From Phycicoccus sp. Root101 (lineage in GTDB: Bacteria > Actinomycetota > Actinomycetes > Actinomycetales > Dermatophilaceae), in the NCBI RefSeq assembly GCF_001426245.1, contig NZ_LMCM01000006.1, forward strand, positions 98,865 to 162,864: a stretch of 64,000 nucleotides of DNA, written 5' to 3'. Positions 8,041 to 17,600 of the stretch are shown here, piece by piece. The position numbers were made by a program, and so were the translations under genes. The notes beneath the pieces are model-generated. The model ran no database searches and was not told where the DNA came from. It was given only the letters and a program-made list of their open reading frames with translations. Position 1 is the first letter of the stretch. Each line of letters starts with the position of its first letter.

Positions 8041-10713
8041 GTGAGTCGCCTCCTGCTCCTCGACGGACATTCCCTCGCCTACCGGGCCTTCTTCGCGCTG
8101 CCGGTCGAGAACTTCTCGACCAGCACCGGTCAGCACACCAACGCGGTCTACGGCTTCACGTCGATGCTGATCAACGTGCTGCGCGACGAGCAACCCACCC
8201 ACCTCGCCGTCGCGTTCGACGTGAGCCGCAAGACGTTCCGCAGCGAGGAGTACGCCGAGTACAAGGCGACCAGGTCCGCGACCCCCAGCGAGTTCCAGGG
8301 CCAGGTGGCGCTGGTCCGTGAGGTGCTCGACGCGCTGAAGATCAAGCACGTGCAGCTCGACGGCTTCGAGGCCGACGACGTCATCGCGACGCTGACCACC
8401 CAGGCGACCGCGCAGGGGATGGACGTCGTCATCTGCACCGGCGACCGTGACGCCTTCCAGCTCGTGACCGACAAGGTGACCCTGCTGTACCCCGTGCGCG
8501 GTGTCTCCGAGGTCTGGCGGATGGACCCCAAGGCGGTCGAGGAGAAGTACCTCGTGGCGCCGGAGCGCTACAGCGACCTCGCCGCCCTCGTCGGGGAGAC
8601 CAGCGACAACCTGCCCGGGGTCCCCGGTGTCGGACCCAAGACCGCGGCCAAGTGGCTCGGGCTCTACGGCGACCTGCAGGGCGTCGTCGCGCACGCCGAC
8701 GAGATCAAGGGCAAGGCGGGGGAGTCGCTGCGCGAGCACCTCAACGGCGTCCTGCGCAACCGCCGGCTCAACCACCTCCTCACCGACCTCGAGCTGCCGG
8801 TCACCATCGACGAGCTCGAGCGGCAGAACTGGGACCGCGACCAGGTCCACACGGTCTTCGACAGCCTCGAGTTCAGGGTGCTGCGCGACCGCCTCTTCGA
8901 GTACCTCGAGGCGCCGCAGGAGGAGGCCGAGCACGGCTTCGACCTCGAGGGGAGCGTGCTCGCCCCCGACGAGGTGGCCGGCTGGTTGCAGGAGTATGCC
9001 GCCGCCGGGGCCCGCGTCGGCGTGCACGTCGTCGGCAGCTGGGGTCGCGGCACCGGGGACGCCACCGCCCTCGCGCTGGCCACCGACGGTGATGCAGCCG
9101 CATACGTCGACCTCGCGGCGCTCGACCCGGCCGGGGAGGCGGCTGTCGGGGCCTGGTTGGCTGACCCGATGCGGCCCAAGGTGCTGCACGACGCGAAGGG
9201 TCCGCTGCTCGCCCTGGCAGCTCGCGGCTGGGCGGTCGACGGCATCGAGACCGACACGGCGCTCGCGGCCTACCTGGTCCGGCCCGACCAGCGCTCCTAC
9301 GACCTGTCCGACCTGGTGCTGCGGCACCTCGGCCGCGAGCTGCGCGCCGAGACCGCCGACAGCGGCCAGGGGCTGCTCGACTTCGGCGACGACCAGGACA
9401 CCGGGGCGCAGGAGTCGATGGTCCGGGCCCGCGCCGTCCTCGACCTCGCGGCGTCGCTGGCCGAGCAGCTGGAGGCCACCGGGGGCACCTCCCTGCAGCG
9501 CGACGTCGAGCTGCCGCTCGAGCACGTCCTCGCCGGGATGGAGCGCACCGGCATCGGGGCCGACACCGAGACCATGACCGGGCTCGAGGCCGACTTCGCC
9601 GCCAAGGTGCGCGAGGCCCAGGAGGACGCCTACGACGCGATCGGGGGCGACCAGATCAACCTCGGTTCGCCGAAGCAGCTGCAGGTGGTGCTGTTCGAGA
9701 CGCTGGGGCTGCCGAAGACGCGGCGCACCAAGACCGGGTACACCACGGACGCCGACGCGCTGACCGACCTGTTCACCAAGACCGAGCACCCGTTCCTCGA
9801 GGCGCTGCTGCGCCACCGTGACGCCTCCCGCCTGCGGGTCACCGTCGAAGGGCTGCTGAAGTCGGTGGCCGACGACGGCCGCATCCACACGACGTACCAG
9901 CAGACGATCGCCGCCACGGGTCGTCTCAGCTCGACCGACCCCAACCTCCAGAACATCCCGATCCGCACCGACGAGGGCCGCCGCATCCGCGAGGTGTTCG
10001 TCGTCGGTGAGGGGTACGAGTCGCTGATGTCGGCCGACTACAGCCAGATCGAGATGCGGATCATGGCGCACCTGTCCGGCGACGAGGGGCTCATCGAGGC
10101 GTTCCGGACGGGGGAGGACCTGCACCGGTTCGTCGGCTCGCGCGTCTTCCACGTCGAGCCGCAGGACGTCACGTCGGCGATGCGCTCCAAGGTCAAGGCG
10201 ATGTCGTACGGCCTGGCCTACGGCCTGTCGGCCTTCGGCCTGTCCAAGCAGCTCACCATCTCGACCGGTGAGGCGCAGGGGCTCATGGACGAGTACTTCG
10301 CCCGGTTCGGTGGTGTGCGCGACTACCTGACCGAGGTCGTCGCCGAGGCGCGGGGCACGGGGTACACGCAGACCATGCTCGGGCGCCGCCGGTACCTGCC
10401 CGACCTGACCTCCGACAACCGCCAGCGCCGCGAGATGGCCGAGCGGATGGCACTCAACGCGCCGATCCAGGGCTCGGCCGCCGACATCATCAAGCTCGCC
10501 ATGCTGCGGGTCGACAAGGCCCTCACCGAGTCGGGTGCCCGGTCCCGCCAGCTCCTCCAGGTCCACGACGAGCTCGTCCTCGAGATCGCCCCGGGCGAGC
10601 GGGACGATGTCGAGGCGCTGGTCCGCCGTGAGATGGGCGGTGCCATGGAGATGGACGTCCCGCTCGAGGTGAGCGTCGGCGTCGGCCGTTCCTGGCACGA
10701 CGCCGCCCACTGA
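8041..10713 (+). CDS. polA: DNA polymerase I
   Basis: An 890-aa family A DNA polymerase, used for gap filling in excision repair and for removal of RNA primers. The N-terminal 5'-3' exonuclease domain (about 1-300) begins LLLLDGHSLAYRAFFALP and contains the metal-binding DGFEADDVIATL and the helix-hairpin-helix GVPGVGPKTAAKW. The middle domain (about 310-490) is a 3'-5' exonuclease-like fold without the catalytic acidic residues, as is usual in actinobacteria, so proofreading is unlikely. The polymerase domain has DYSQIEMR (about 667-674), the O-helix region around SYGLAYG and VHDELVLE (about 841-848). The frame is open 480 nt further upstream, but GTG 8041 begins the conserved MSRLLLLDGHS and has a TAGGCT box 7 nt before it. 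The next gene starts 7 nt after the stop. Confidence 0.97.
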   Translation: MSRLLLLDGHSLAYRAFFALPVENFSTSTGQHTNAVYGFTSMLINVLRDEQPTHLAVAFDVSRKTFRSEEYAEYKATRSATPSEFQGQVALVREVLDALKIKHVQLDGFEADDVIATLTTQATAQGMDVVICTGDRDAFQLVTDKVTLLYPVRGVSEVWRMDPKAVEEKYLVAPERYSDLAALVGETSDNLPGVPGVGPKTAAKWLGLYGDLQGVVAHADEIKGKAGESLREHLNGVLRNRRLNHLLTDLELPVTIDELERQNWDRDQVHTVFDSLEFRVLRDRLFEYLEAPQEEAEHGFDLEGSVLAPDEVAGWLQEYAAAGARVGVHVVGSWGRGTGDATALALATDGDAAAYVDLAALDPAGEAAVGAWLADPMRPKVLHDAKGPLLALAARGWAVDGIETDTALAAYLVRPDQRSYDLSDLVLRHLGRELRAETADSGQGLLDFGDDQDTGAQESMVRARAVLDLAASLAEQLEATGGTSLQRDVELPLEHVLAGMERTGIGADTETMTGLEADFAAKVREAQEDAYDAIGGDQINLGSPKQLQVVLFETLGLPKTRRTKTGYTTDADALTDLFTKTEHPFLEALLRHRDASRLRVTVEGLLKSVADDGRIHTTYQQTIAATGRLSSTDPNLQNIPIRTDEGRRIREVFVVGEGYESLMSADYSQIEMRIMAHLSGDEGLIEAFRTGEDLHRFVGSRVFHVEPQDVTSAMRSKVKAMSYGLAYGLSAFGLSKQLTISTGEAQGLMDEYFARFGGVRDYLTEVVAEARGTGYTQTMLGRRRYLPDLTSDNRQRREMAERMALNAPIQGSAADIIKLAMLRVDKALTESGARSRQLLQVHDELVLEIAPGERDDVEALVRREMGGAMEMDVPLEVSVGVGRSWHDAAH

Positions 10714-10720
10714 GACGAGG

Positions 10721-12398
10721 ATGGTGCGTCCGCGGCCGGATCTGCAGCAGGACCCGGACTCCTCGGTCGACCGTGTCCGGCCGGTCGGCCGCTGGGGCGT
10801 GCTCCCCGCCACTCTGGTGAGTCTGGCCCTGGCCCTCGTGGTCTGTGGCCGTTCGTTGGGGCCCGGGGTGTACCTCTACCGCGACTTCGTGACCGTCCCG
10901 GAGCTCGCGCGCGGCAGGGGGTTGCTCGGCGGTGACGGCGAGCCGCCGCGCGCCGTCCCACTCGACGCAGTCATGGCCGCGCTGTCCCCCCTGCTGGGGA
11001 CGGGCGTGCAGCAGCAGGTCATGCTCGTCGCGACCCTGTTCCTCGCAGGGACCGGTGTGGCCGTGCTGCTCCGGTGGCGCGGGACGGCCGCCATGGTCGC
11101 TGGCGCCGCCGTCGCCACCTGGAACCCCTTCGTTGCCGAGCGGTTGGCCCTGGGCCAACCACCCACCCTGCTCGCGTACTCGATGACGCCCTGGCTGGTC
11201 GTCGCCGTGCGCTCGCGGCTCTCGACATCGCGCGCGCTCGGTCTCGTGCTCGGCTGCGCCCTCCCCGCGGCGCTGACTCCCTGGGGGGCGCTCGTGGCCG
11301 CGTTCGTCACCATCGGGGCCAGCCTGGCCACCTCGTGGAGGCGGCGGCTGACCTGGATGGGCGGTGTCACCATGCTGTCGGTCCTGTGGTCCCTGCCCTG
11401 GCTCGTGCCGGCCCTGGCGAACTCCACAGGTGGGGCCGACCCCGACGGCGCGCGCGCCTTCGCCCTGCGGGCCGACTCCCCGCTCGGGCTGGTGGGCTCG
11501 GCACTCACCCTGGGAGGCAGCTGGGCTGCGGCCACGGTGCCGGGGTCGCGCACGTCCGTGGTCGGGGTAGCCGCCTCGATGCTCCTCGTGGCCGCCTCGC
11601 TCGTCGGCCTCGTGGCACTGACCCGCAGGTCCGGACGCTCGGCCGGGCTCCTGGCGGGTGCGGCCTGGCTGGTGCCGGTGGCAGTGGCAGTCGTCCTCGC
11701 TGGGCCCGCGCTCGAGCTCTTCTCGAGCTTGCAACAGGTGCCAGGCGTCGCGATCGGAAGGGACACCCACCGGTGGCTGGGACTCAGCGCCGTCGCCAGT
11801 GCAGTCCTCGTCGGGGTGGCCGTCGGTGAACTCGCGTGGCGCACGCGGTCCCGCCCGGGAAGGACGCTGCGCCGAAGTGCCTCTCGCATGCCCGGAGTGG
11901 TCGGGGCCGTGGTGGTCCTCTCCGCGGCGGTCCTCGCCGTGCCCGACCTGCCCTCGGTCGTCTCCCGGGGATACCGCCCGGTCACCCTGCCGTCGGACTG
12001 GGCGCCGATGGTGCGCGCCGCGGAGGGGGCGGCAGGCGGCGGGCAAGTCCTCGTGCTCCCCTTCCAGGCGTTCCGGCGGACCCCATGGGTGGGGGACCAG
12101 CCGTTCCTCGACCCCACCCCCAGGGCACTCGGCGTCCCGGTGGTGGTGTCCCGTCAGCTCGTCGTCGCGCGAGGACAGCAGCGGTGGACCGTCGACGACG
12201 ACGTGGTCACGAGTGCCGAGCTCGGCCTCGGGGCGACGCCCGGCGGACCCGATCCGGTCCAGCTGCGACGGCGGGGGATCACCACGGTCGTCGAGTGGCT
12301 GGACAGCCCGGGGGCTCGCTGGAGGAAGACCGACGGGCTGGTCACGGTGTTCGACGGCCCGCACTTCCGCGTGTGGGCGGTGACACGGGGGGGGGTGA
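10721..12398 (+). CDS. GT-C-type multi-pass membrane protein of the envelope locus; C-terminus depends on a poly-G tract
   Basis: A large integral membrane protein with about ten hydrophobic segments between residues 20 and 420, then an extracytoplasmic C-terminal part with VLVLPFQAFRRTPWVG, which resembles the matching region of the AftD-like protein at 14679. The short acidic LYRDF motif after the first membrane segment fits a GT-C glycosyltransferase-like layout, with lipid-linked sugar donors used outside the membrane; this is inference. From memory M. tuberculosis Rv0226c is a comparable protein in the equivalent locus. ATG 10721 follows GACGAGG, 7 nt after the polA stop. As written, a run of nine G (12387-12395) keeps the frame open to 12724, straight through the next gene in another frame. 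With eight G it would stop at TGA 12396-12398 after 558 residues, which looks natural; coordinates given assume that. Confidence 0.7.
12387..12395 (+). repeat. Homopolymer of nine G at the 3' end of the GT-C gene
   Basis: G9 is preceded by ACAC and followed by TGAG. Eight G puts the TGA in frame, nine G extends the protein by about 109 residues, and ten G ends it at TAA 12439-12441. It is either a slippage-prone tract or a sequencing error. Confidence 0.85.
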
Positions 12399-12413
12399 GA
12401 AATCCCCGAAGGA

Positions 12414-12444
12414 TTGCGCGAAAAGCAGAACCAGCCGGTAACCT
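12414..12444 (+). promoter_or_regulatory. Candidate promoter of the DUF2613 gene
   Basis: TTGCGC (12414-12419) and TAACCT (12439-12444) are separated by 19 bp. The expected start near 12451 would leave a short leader that contains the ribosome-binding site CTGGAGG (12464-12470). Confidence 0.4.
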
Positions 12445-12479
12445 CTGCGCAACACCACCGAGCCTGGAGGCCACCGAGC

Positions 12480-12683
12480 ATGAAGTTCTTGCGACGCGAC
12501 GAGCGCGGAGCCGTGTCGTCTGCCGCAGCCATCACCCTGCTCAGCGTCGTCATCGGTGGTGGTGCCGCCACAGCGGCGGTCTTCGGCGTGATCAGTGCGA
12601 ACGGCCCGAAGGACAGCACGGCCATCGTCGACGGCAAGAAGGACATCGTGCCGCCCGAGGACCTGCTCAATTACGGCGGCTAG
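12480..12683 (+). CDS. DUF2613 family small secreted or membrane-anchored peptide
   Basis: A 67-aa peptide with a charged start (MKFLRRDERG), one hydrophobic segment (about residues 11-38, with GGGAATAAVFGVI) and a short polar tail ending DLLNYGG. It fits DUF2613, the family of M. tuberculosis Rv0236A, which lies beside aftD (Rv0236c) there, as this gene lies near the AftD-like gene here. The function is unknown; a small partner of envelope glycosyltransferases is a reasonable guess. ATG 12480 has CTGGAGG 10 nt upstream. The extended nine-G reading of the preceding gene overlaps it completely in a different frame, which supports the view that the extended reading is not the usual product. Its stop is immediately next to the stop of the convergent GT4 gene. 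Confidence 0.8.
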   Translation: MKFLRRDERGAVSSAAAITLLSVVIGGGAATAAVFGVISANGPKDSTAIVDGKKDIVPPEDLLNYGG

Positions 12684-13835
12684 TCAGCCCCGTACGGTCT
12701 CGGAGCGGGCGTCGGTCATCGTGACCGGCGCCCCTCGTTGTGTCACGTGGTCCAAGAGGACCTCCCAGTGCTGCGCCGTTCCCACCCAGGTGAACTGGCG
12801 CGCGTAGTCACGCGCGTGTCCGCCCAGCTCGGCGCGCAGCCCGGCGTCGGCGAGGAGCGCGGACACGGCCCGGGTCATGGCGTCGAGGTCGTCGACCAGC
12901 ATGCCGGTGCGGCCATCGATGATCGACTCCGACAGCCCCCCCGCATCTGAGTACGCCACGGTCGGCACCCCGTGGCTGGCAGCCTCCACGACACAGAGCC
13001 CCCAGCCCTCCTTGACGCTGGGCGCAAGCGCGACCCAGGCGCTCGAGAGCTCGGCGTGCTTGGTGGCCTCGTCGACGAACCCGAGGAGGGCGACATCGTC
13101 CTCGACCCCCGAGGCGTGGGCGTGCTCGGCGATGCGGTCGTGCCACCAGCCGTGGCCGACGACGCGCAGCCGTAGGCCCGGGTGGGTGGGCCGCAGCCGG
13201 GCGACCACGTCGATCGCGTGCTCGACACGTTTGTGGGGGACGAGCCGGCCCAGGACGATGAGGGTCGGGTCGGCGGCACGCGCGACCCCCAGGGCCAGTG
13301 GGGCGTCGGTCCCGTTGTGGATCACGGCGATGTGCGCACCGGTGACGCCGAGGTCCACGAGCTCGTCGCGGGTGCGGCCGGACACGGCGACGTACTGACG
13401 GGAACGGTAGACCCGCGGTGCGATCCTCGACTCGATGAACCACCCCACGCGCGCTGCGACCGGGCCGAACACGACCGGCCACTGCTCCCGGTGGACGTGG
13501 TGCACCAGGACGACGACGGGAGTGCGGGTCCAGAGTGACGAGAAGAACGGGATGCCGTTCTGGGTGTCCACCACCGCGTCGTACGCCCCGTGGGCGGCTT
13601 CGTCCCGGCGCAGCGCCCGCGTCGCGGCGGCATACACCGTGAGGCGGCCGCCCTGGCGCCGGAAGGTGACCCCGCGACGCACCTCGGTGGCCCGGGCGTC
13701 GCCGTGGGCGGCGCAGTAGAAGGTCACGTCGTGGCCACGCGCGGCGAGGTGCTCGGCAACGGTCTCGAGGTAGTGCTCGGCGCCGCCTCCCTCAGGGTGC
13801 GTGAAGTCGCGCCAGCTGAGAAACGCGAGACGCAC
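12684..13835 (-). CDS. GT4-family glycosyltransferase
   Basis: A 383-aa cytoplasmic GT-B glycosyltransferase. The N-terminal domain starts MRLAFLSWRDFTHPEGGGAE, with the GGG-A-E acceptor loop of family GT4. The C-terminal donor domain shows LGRLVPHKRVEHAI and the EX7E element in APSVKEGWGLCVVEAASHG, which binds the nucleotide sugar with retention of configuration. The substrate is likely GDP-mannose or a UDP-sugar, by analogy with envelope loci, but it is not determinable. From memory the orthologue is M. tuberculosis Rv0225. The GTG start at 13835 opens with the conserved motif. It is divergent from the methyltransferase, with 76 bp between them, and convergent with the DUF2613 gene. Confidence 0.88.
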   Translation of the reverse strand: MRLAFLSWRDFTHPEGGGAEHYLETVAEHLAARGHDVTFYCAAHGDARATEVRRGVTFRRQGGRLTVYAAATRALRRDEAAHGAYDAVVDTQNGIPFFSSLWTRTPVVVLVHHVHREQWPVVFGPVAARVGWFIESRIAPRVYRSRQYVAVSGRTRDELVDLGVTGAHIAVIHNGTDAPLALGVARAADPTLIVLGRLVPHKRVEHAIDVVARLRPTHPGLRLRVVGHGWWHDRIAEHAHASGVEDDVALLGFVDEATKHAELSSAWVALAPSVKEGWGLCVVEAASHGVPTVAYSDAGGLSESIIDGRTGMLVDDLDAMTRAVSALLADAGLRAELGGHARDYARQFTWVGTAQHWEVLLDHVTQRGAPVTMTDARSETVRG

Positions 13836-13898
13836 GTGTGCACATCCTCACAACGGTGGGAGTTGGGCATGTTGACTGATGGGTAACCGTAGCGGCAC

Positions 13899-13904
13899 TA
13901 GGGT
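13899..13904 (+). promoter_or_regulatory. -10 box TAGGGT of the methyltransferase gene, leaderless spacing
   Basis: TAGGGT, then 7 nt, then GTG 13912. A TTGACT at 13872-13877 is present upstream but at a long 21-bp spacing. Confidence 0.5.
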
Positions 13905-13911
13905 TCAGGGC

Positions 13912-14682
13912 GTGGTCGAGTCGGGCGATGTCGCCGTGCAGCCGTACCCCAGGGGATCCCTGCGCAGGACCGTCGAGCTCTTCCGGGCCTTCCTCGTCGA
14001 GCAGACCGACCCGGATCGCTTCTACTCCACCCTGGCCGTCGACTCGGTGGCCGAGGTGCAGCGCTGGACCAGCCTGGAGGGTGCGACGGTCATCGACATC
14101 GGGGGTGGTCCCGGGTACTTCGCCGACGCCTTCGCGGCCGCGGGCGCGCGGTATGCCGGGGTCGAGCCGGATGTGGGGGAGCTGACCGCACGGGGAAAGG
14201 TCGGGTCCAACGCGGTACGCGGTTCGGGTCTGCAGCTCCCGCTCGCGTCGGCGAGTGTGGAGGTGGCCTACTCGAGCAACGTCCTCGAGCACGTCCCCGA
14301 CCCCGAGGCGATGGCTGCCGAGATGCTGCGCATCACGCGTCCCGGCGGAGTCGTGGTCCTGTCCTGGACGCCGTGGCTCTCTCCTTGGGGTGGCCACGAG
14401 ACGGCGCCCTGGCACTACCTCGGTGGCCGCCGGGCCGCCGACCGGTATGCCGCGAAGCACGGCAAGCGACCCAAGAACGACTTCGGGCGGTCCCTGTTCG
14501 CCTGCTCGGTGGGTCGAGTGATGCGCTGGGTGCGGTCCGTCGAGGCCGCCGGCCAGGTGTCGGTCGTCGAGGTGCTGCCGCGGTACCACCCCTGGTGGGC
14601 CAGGTGGGTCGTCCGTGTTCCCGTCGTTCGTGAGGTCGCGTGCTGGAACGCCGTCGTCGTGCTCCGCAGGAGCGGCTCGTGA
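13912..14682 (+). CDS. Class I SAM-dependent methyltransferase
   Basis: A 256-aa methyltransferase with the Rossmann-fold motif I VIDIGGGPGYFADAF (about residues 63-77), the acidic motif II GVEPD and the YSSNVLEHVPDPEAM post-motif. The C-terminal region contains WHYLGG and a run of basic residues, suggesting a bulky or membrane-linked acceptor. It fits M. tuberculosis Rv0224c, a methyltransferase beside the GT4 gene Rv0225 (from memory). ATG 13879 would add 11 residues, but GTG 13912 is preferred because TAGGGT sits 7 nt before it and the sequence between looks like promoter. Its stop overlaps the AftD-like start by 4 bp (GTGA), so the two are translationally coupled. Confidence 0.85.
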   Translation: MVESGDVAVQPYPRGSLRRTVELFRAFLVEQTDPDRFYSTLAVDSVAEVQRWTSLEGATVIDIGGGPGYFADAFAAAGARYAGVEPDVGELTARGKVGSNAVRGSGLQLPLASASVEVAYSSNVLEHVPDPEAMAAEMLRITRPGGVVVLSWTPWLSPWGGHETAPWHYLGGRRAADRYAAKHGKRPKNDFGRSLFACSVGRVMRWVRSVEAAGQVSVVEVLPRYHPWWARWVVRVPVVREVACWNAVVVLRRSGS

Positions 14683-17600
14683 CCGCTGCCACCCCGTCGG
14701 TGCGGCACCGCTCATGGCTCGACCTGTTCGCACAGTCCGCGATCCTCGTCGCCTTCTGCGTCGTGCAGAGCCCCCGCTGGGTCGTGCCGGACACCAAGCT
14801 CGACCTCACCGTGGCCCCCGGGGCCTTGCTGACCCGGGCGTTCACGCTCTGGGACCCACAGGCGGCCGCGGGACAGCTGCAGAACCAGGGATACGGCTAC
14901 CTCTTTCCGATGGGGCCCTTCTTCTGGCTGGGCGAGGTTGTCGGGCTGCCGGACTGGGTGGTGCAGCGCCTCTGGTGGTGCGTCATCCTGCTCACCGCTT
15001 TCCACGGCATGCGCCTGCTCCTCGAGCGGCTCGGGGTGGGCACCCCCGCCTCGCGGCTGGTCGGGTCCTTCGCCTTCGCCCTGGCTCCACGGATGCTGGA
15101 GGGCCTGGGTGCCGTGAGCTCGGAGATCTGGCCGATGGCCGTGGCCCCCTGGGTGCTGCTGCCACTGGTCGCCGTGGCGGACGGCGACGAGCGCCAGGCG
15201 GCTGCCCGCTCGTCGGTGGCCTTCCTCTTCGCCGGCGCGGTCAACGCCGTCGCCACCCTCGCATTGCTGCCGCTGCCCCTGTGGTGGCTGCTCACCCGTC
15301 GCAGTCCGCGGCGGTGGCCGCTCTTCGCGTGGTGGGCTTCCGGCATCACGGCGGTGTCCCTGTGGTGGGCCCTCCCGCTCGTGCTGCTCGGACGGTACAG
15401 CCCGCCGTTCCTGGACTGGATCGAGTCCAGCGCGGTCACCACCTCGGGGGCCTCGACCACCGAGGCCCTGCGCGGCACCACCCAGTGGATCGCCGCGATC
15501 AACGGCGCCAGAGGGCCACAGTGGCCGGCCGGGTGGCAGATCCTCACGGCCGCTCCGGTCGTCGGGCTCGGGCTCGCGCTAGCCGCCGTCGGCCTCTGGG
15601 GCGTGTGGATCGCAGACCGGCGCTGGAGCCTGTTCGTGCGGGGAGGTCTGGCCGGAGGAGTCCTCTTGGTGACCCTCGGGCGTGTGGCTGCCGGGACGGG
15701 GCCGCTGGCCCCGGTGTTCGGCGACCTGCTCGACGGTCCGCTGGCGCCGTTCCGCAACACGCACAAGTTCGAACCCGTGATCCGCGTCGTGCTCTGCATC
15801 GGGCTGGCCCACGCCATACCGGTGGCCACGGCCTCCCTGAGACGGGTGGGGAGCCGACTGCCCCAGGTCGTCCAGGTGGTGGCGATCCTGGCCATCGTCG
15901 CGCAGGCTGCTGCACCCGCCCTGCAGGGCGTCAGCCAGCGGGGTCAGTTCATCGCAGTGCCCGACTACTGGAAGGAGTCGGCGAACTGGCTCCGCGACCA
16001 CCGCGGACCGGGCCGCACCCTGGTCCTTCCCGGCGCCTCCGCGCCGGCGTCCTACTGGGGCGACCCCCGCGACGAGCCCCTGCAGCCGTTGGCGGGAAGC
16101 CCGTGGATGGTGCGCGACGCCGTGCCGCTGGGTTCGGCGGGTGCCACCCGGGTCCTGAACGACATCGAGGCACGGGTGGCGTCCGGCTACGGCGGGCGCG
16201 AGCTCGCCAATGAGCTGTCGCGGCTCGGCGTCAGCCGCGTCCTCCTGCGCTCGGACCTCAACTACCGCGTCACCGGTGCGCCCTCCCCGGCGGTCGTCGG
16301 CGCGGCCCTCAGGTCCTCGGGAGCCACTCCGGTCAAGGCGTTCGGACCGCCCGTCGGCGGGAGTCCGTCCACGGCCCTCGCGGTAGACGGGGGACGCGAG
16401 ACGCCCACGCCCGCCATCACGATCTACGACCTCGCCCCGACGTCGATCGCGCCCAAAGCGACCACCGCGGCTGCGACGACCAAGGTCGTGACCGGGGGAC
16501 CCGAAGGCGTGGCGCTGCTGCCGGATCCCTCCGTCCCGACGGTGCTCGCCTCGGACCGTTCCTCACTGGCGGCGGCCGGGTTGGCAGACGCCCCCCAGGT
16601 CCTCACCGACACCCTGCAGCGGCGCGAGGCCGGCTTCGCCTCGGTCCGCCAGAACTACGGGCCCCTGCTGGCCCGCGGTGAGGAGTACCGCGCCAACCGT
16701 CGAGTGCATGACTGGCTCATGCCGTTCCTGCCGCTCGGGAGCCAGCTCGCAGCCCTCCAGACTGTGCTTGAGGTGGTGGGGGCCCGTGACGTCGCCGCGA
16801 CGAGCTCGCTGGCCGTGCCGGACCTCGGTCAGGGCCGCGACCTCACGAGGGTGCCCGAGAGCGCCTTCGACTCCAGTGCCGACACGATGTGGGAGAGCGC
16901 GGGATTCCGGCCTGCCGGACAGCAGATCTCGGTCACCTGGGCCACTCCCGTAGCCGTCCCCGCGACGATGTCGGCGCTGTTCGACATGGCGCGCGGCGCG
17001 GACGTCGCGGCGGTCACGATCTCCACGGATCGCGGGACCGTCCGCACCCCGATCTCGAGCCCCGACGTGGCCGCCACGGACGCCGCGCGCTATGCCGTGC
17101 AGCTGTCGGCGCCCGTCGGGACCTCGCGGCACCTGACGCTCACCATCGCCGAGGTTCGCCCGGGCCGTCCGACGGTCCGGATCCGCGACATCGGGCTCGG
17201 GAGCCTGCCACGGGTCGAGACCTGGCAGCGCCTGGCCGACCCCACGGCATCGACGGTGTCGGACGTCTTACTGCAGGCTTCACCGTCCCGCGTCCCCGCG
17301 TGCGTGCCCGACGTCCAGGGATCACCGGTCTGCGTGCCCGATCGGGCGGTCGTCGCGGACGGTGAGACGGACCTGCGTCGGATCTTCAGGCTCCCGGTGG
17401 GAGCCACGTTCTCCGGCTCGGGGACGGTCGTCCCCCGCGACGACCCGGCGACCCGGAGGCTTCTCGCCCGCGGCGACAAGATCTCGGTCAGGGCCTCGAG
17501 CTCCTGGCTGCCGGGGGCACAGACGGCGCCGGCCCTGGCCGTCGACGGCGACGAGCGCACGTACTGGGCGGCCGATCCCGTCGACAAGCGGCCGTCGCTC

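Noticed and set aside
12399-12724. The extended C-terminus of the GT-C protein in the nine-G frame
   Set aside because: It is arginine-rich, overlaps the DUF2613 gene completely in another frame, and ends without a domain; it is not treated as a normal product.
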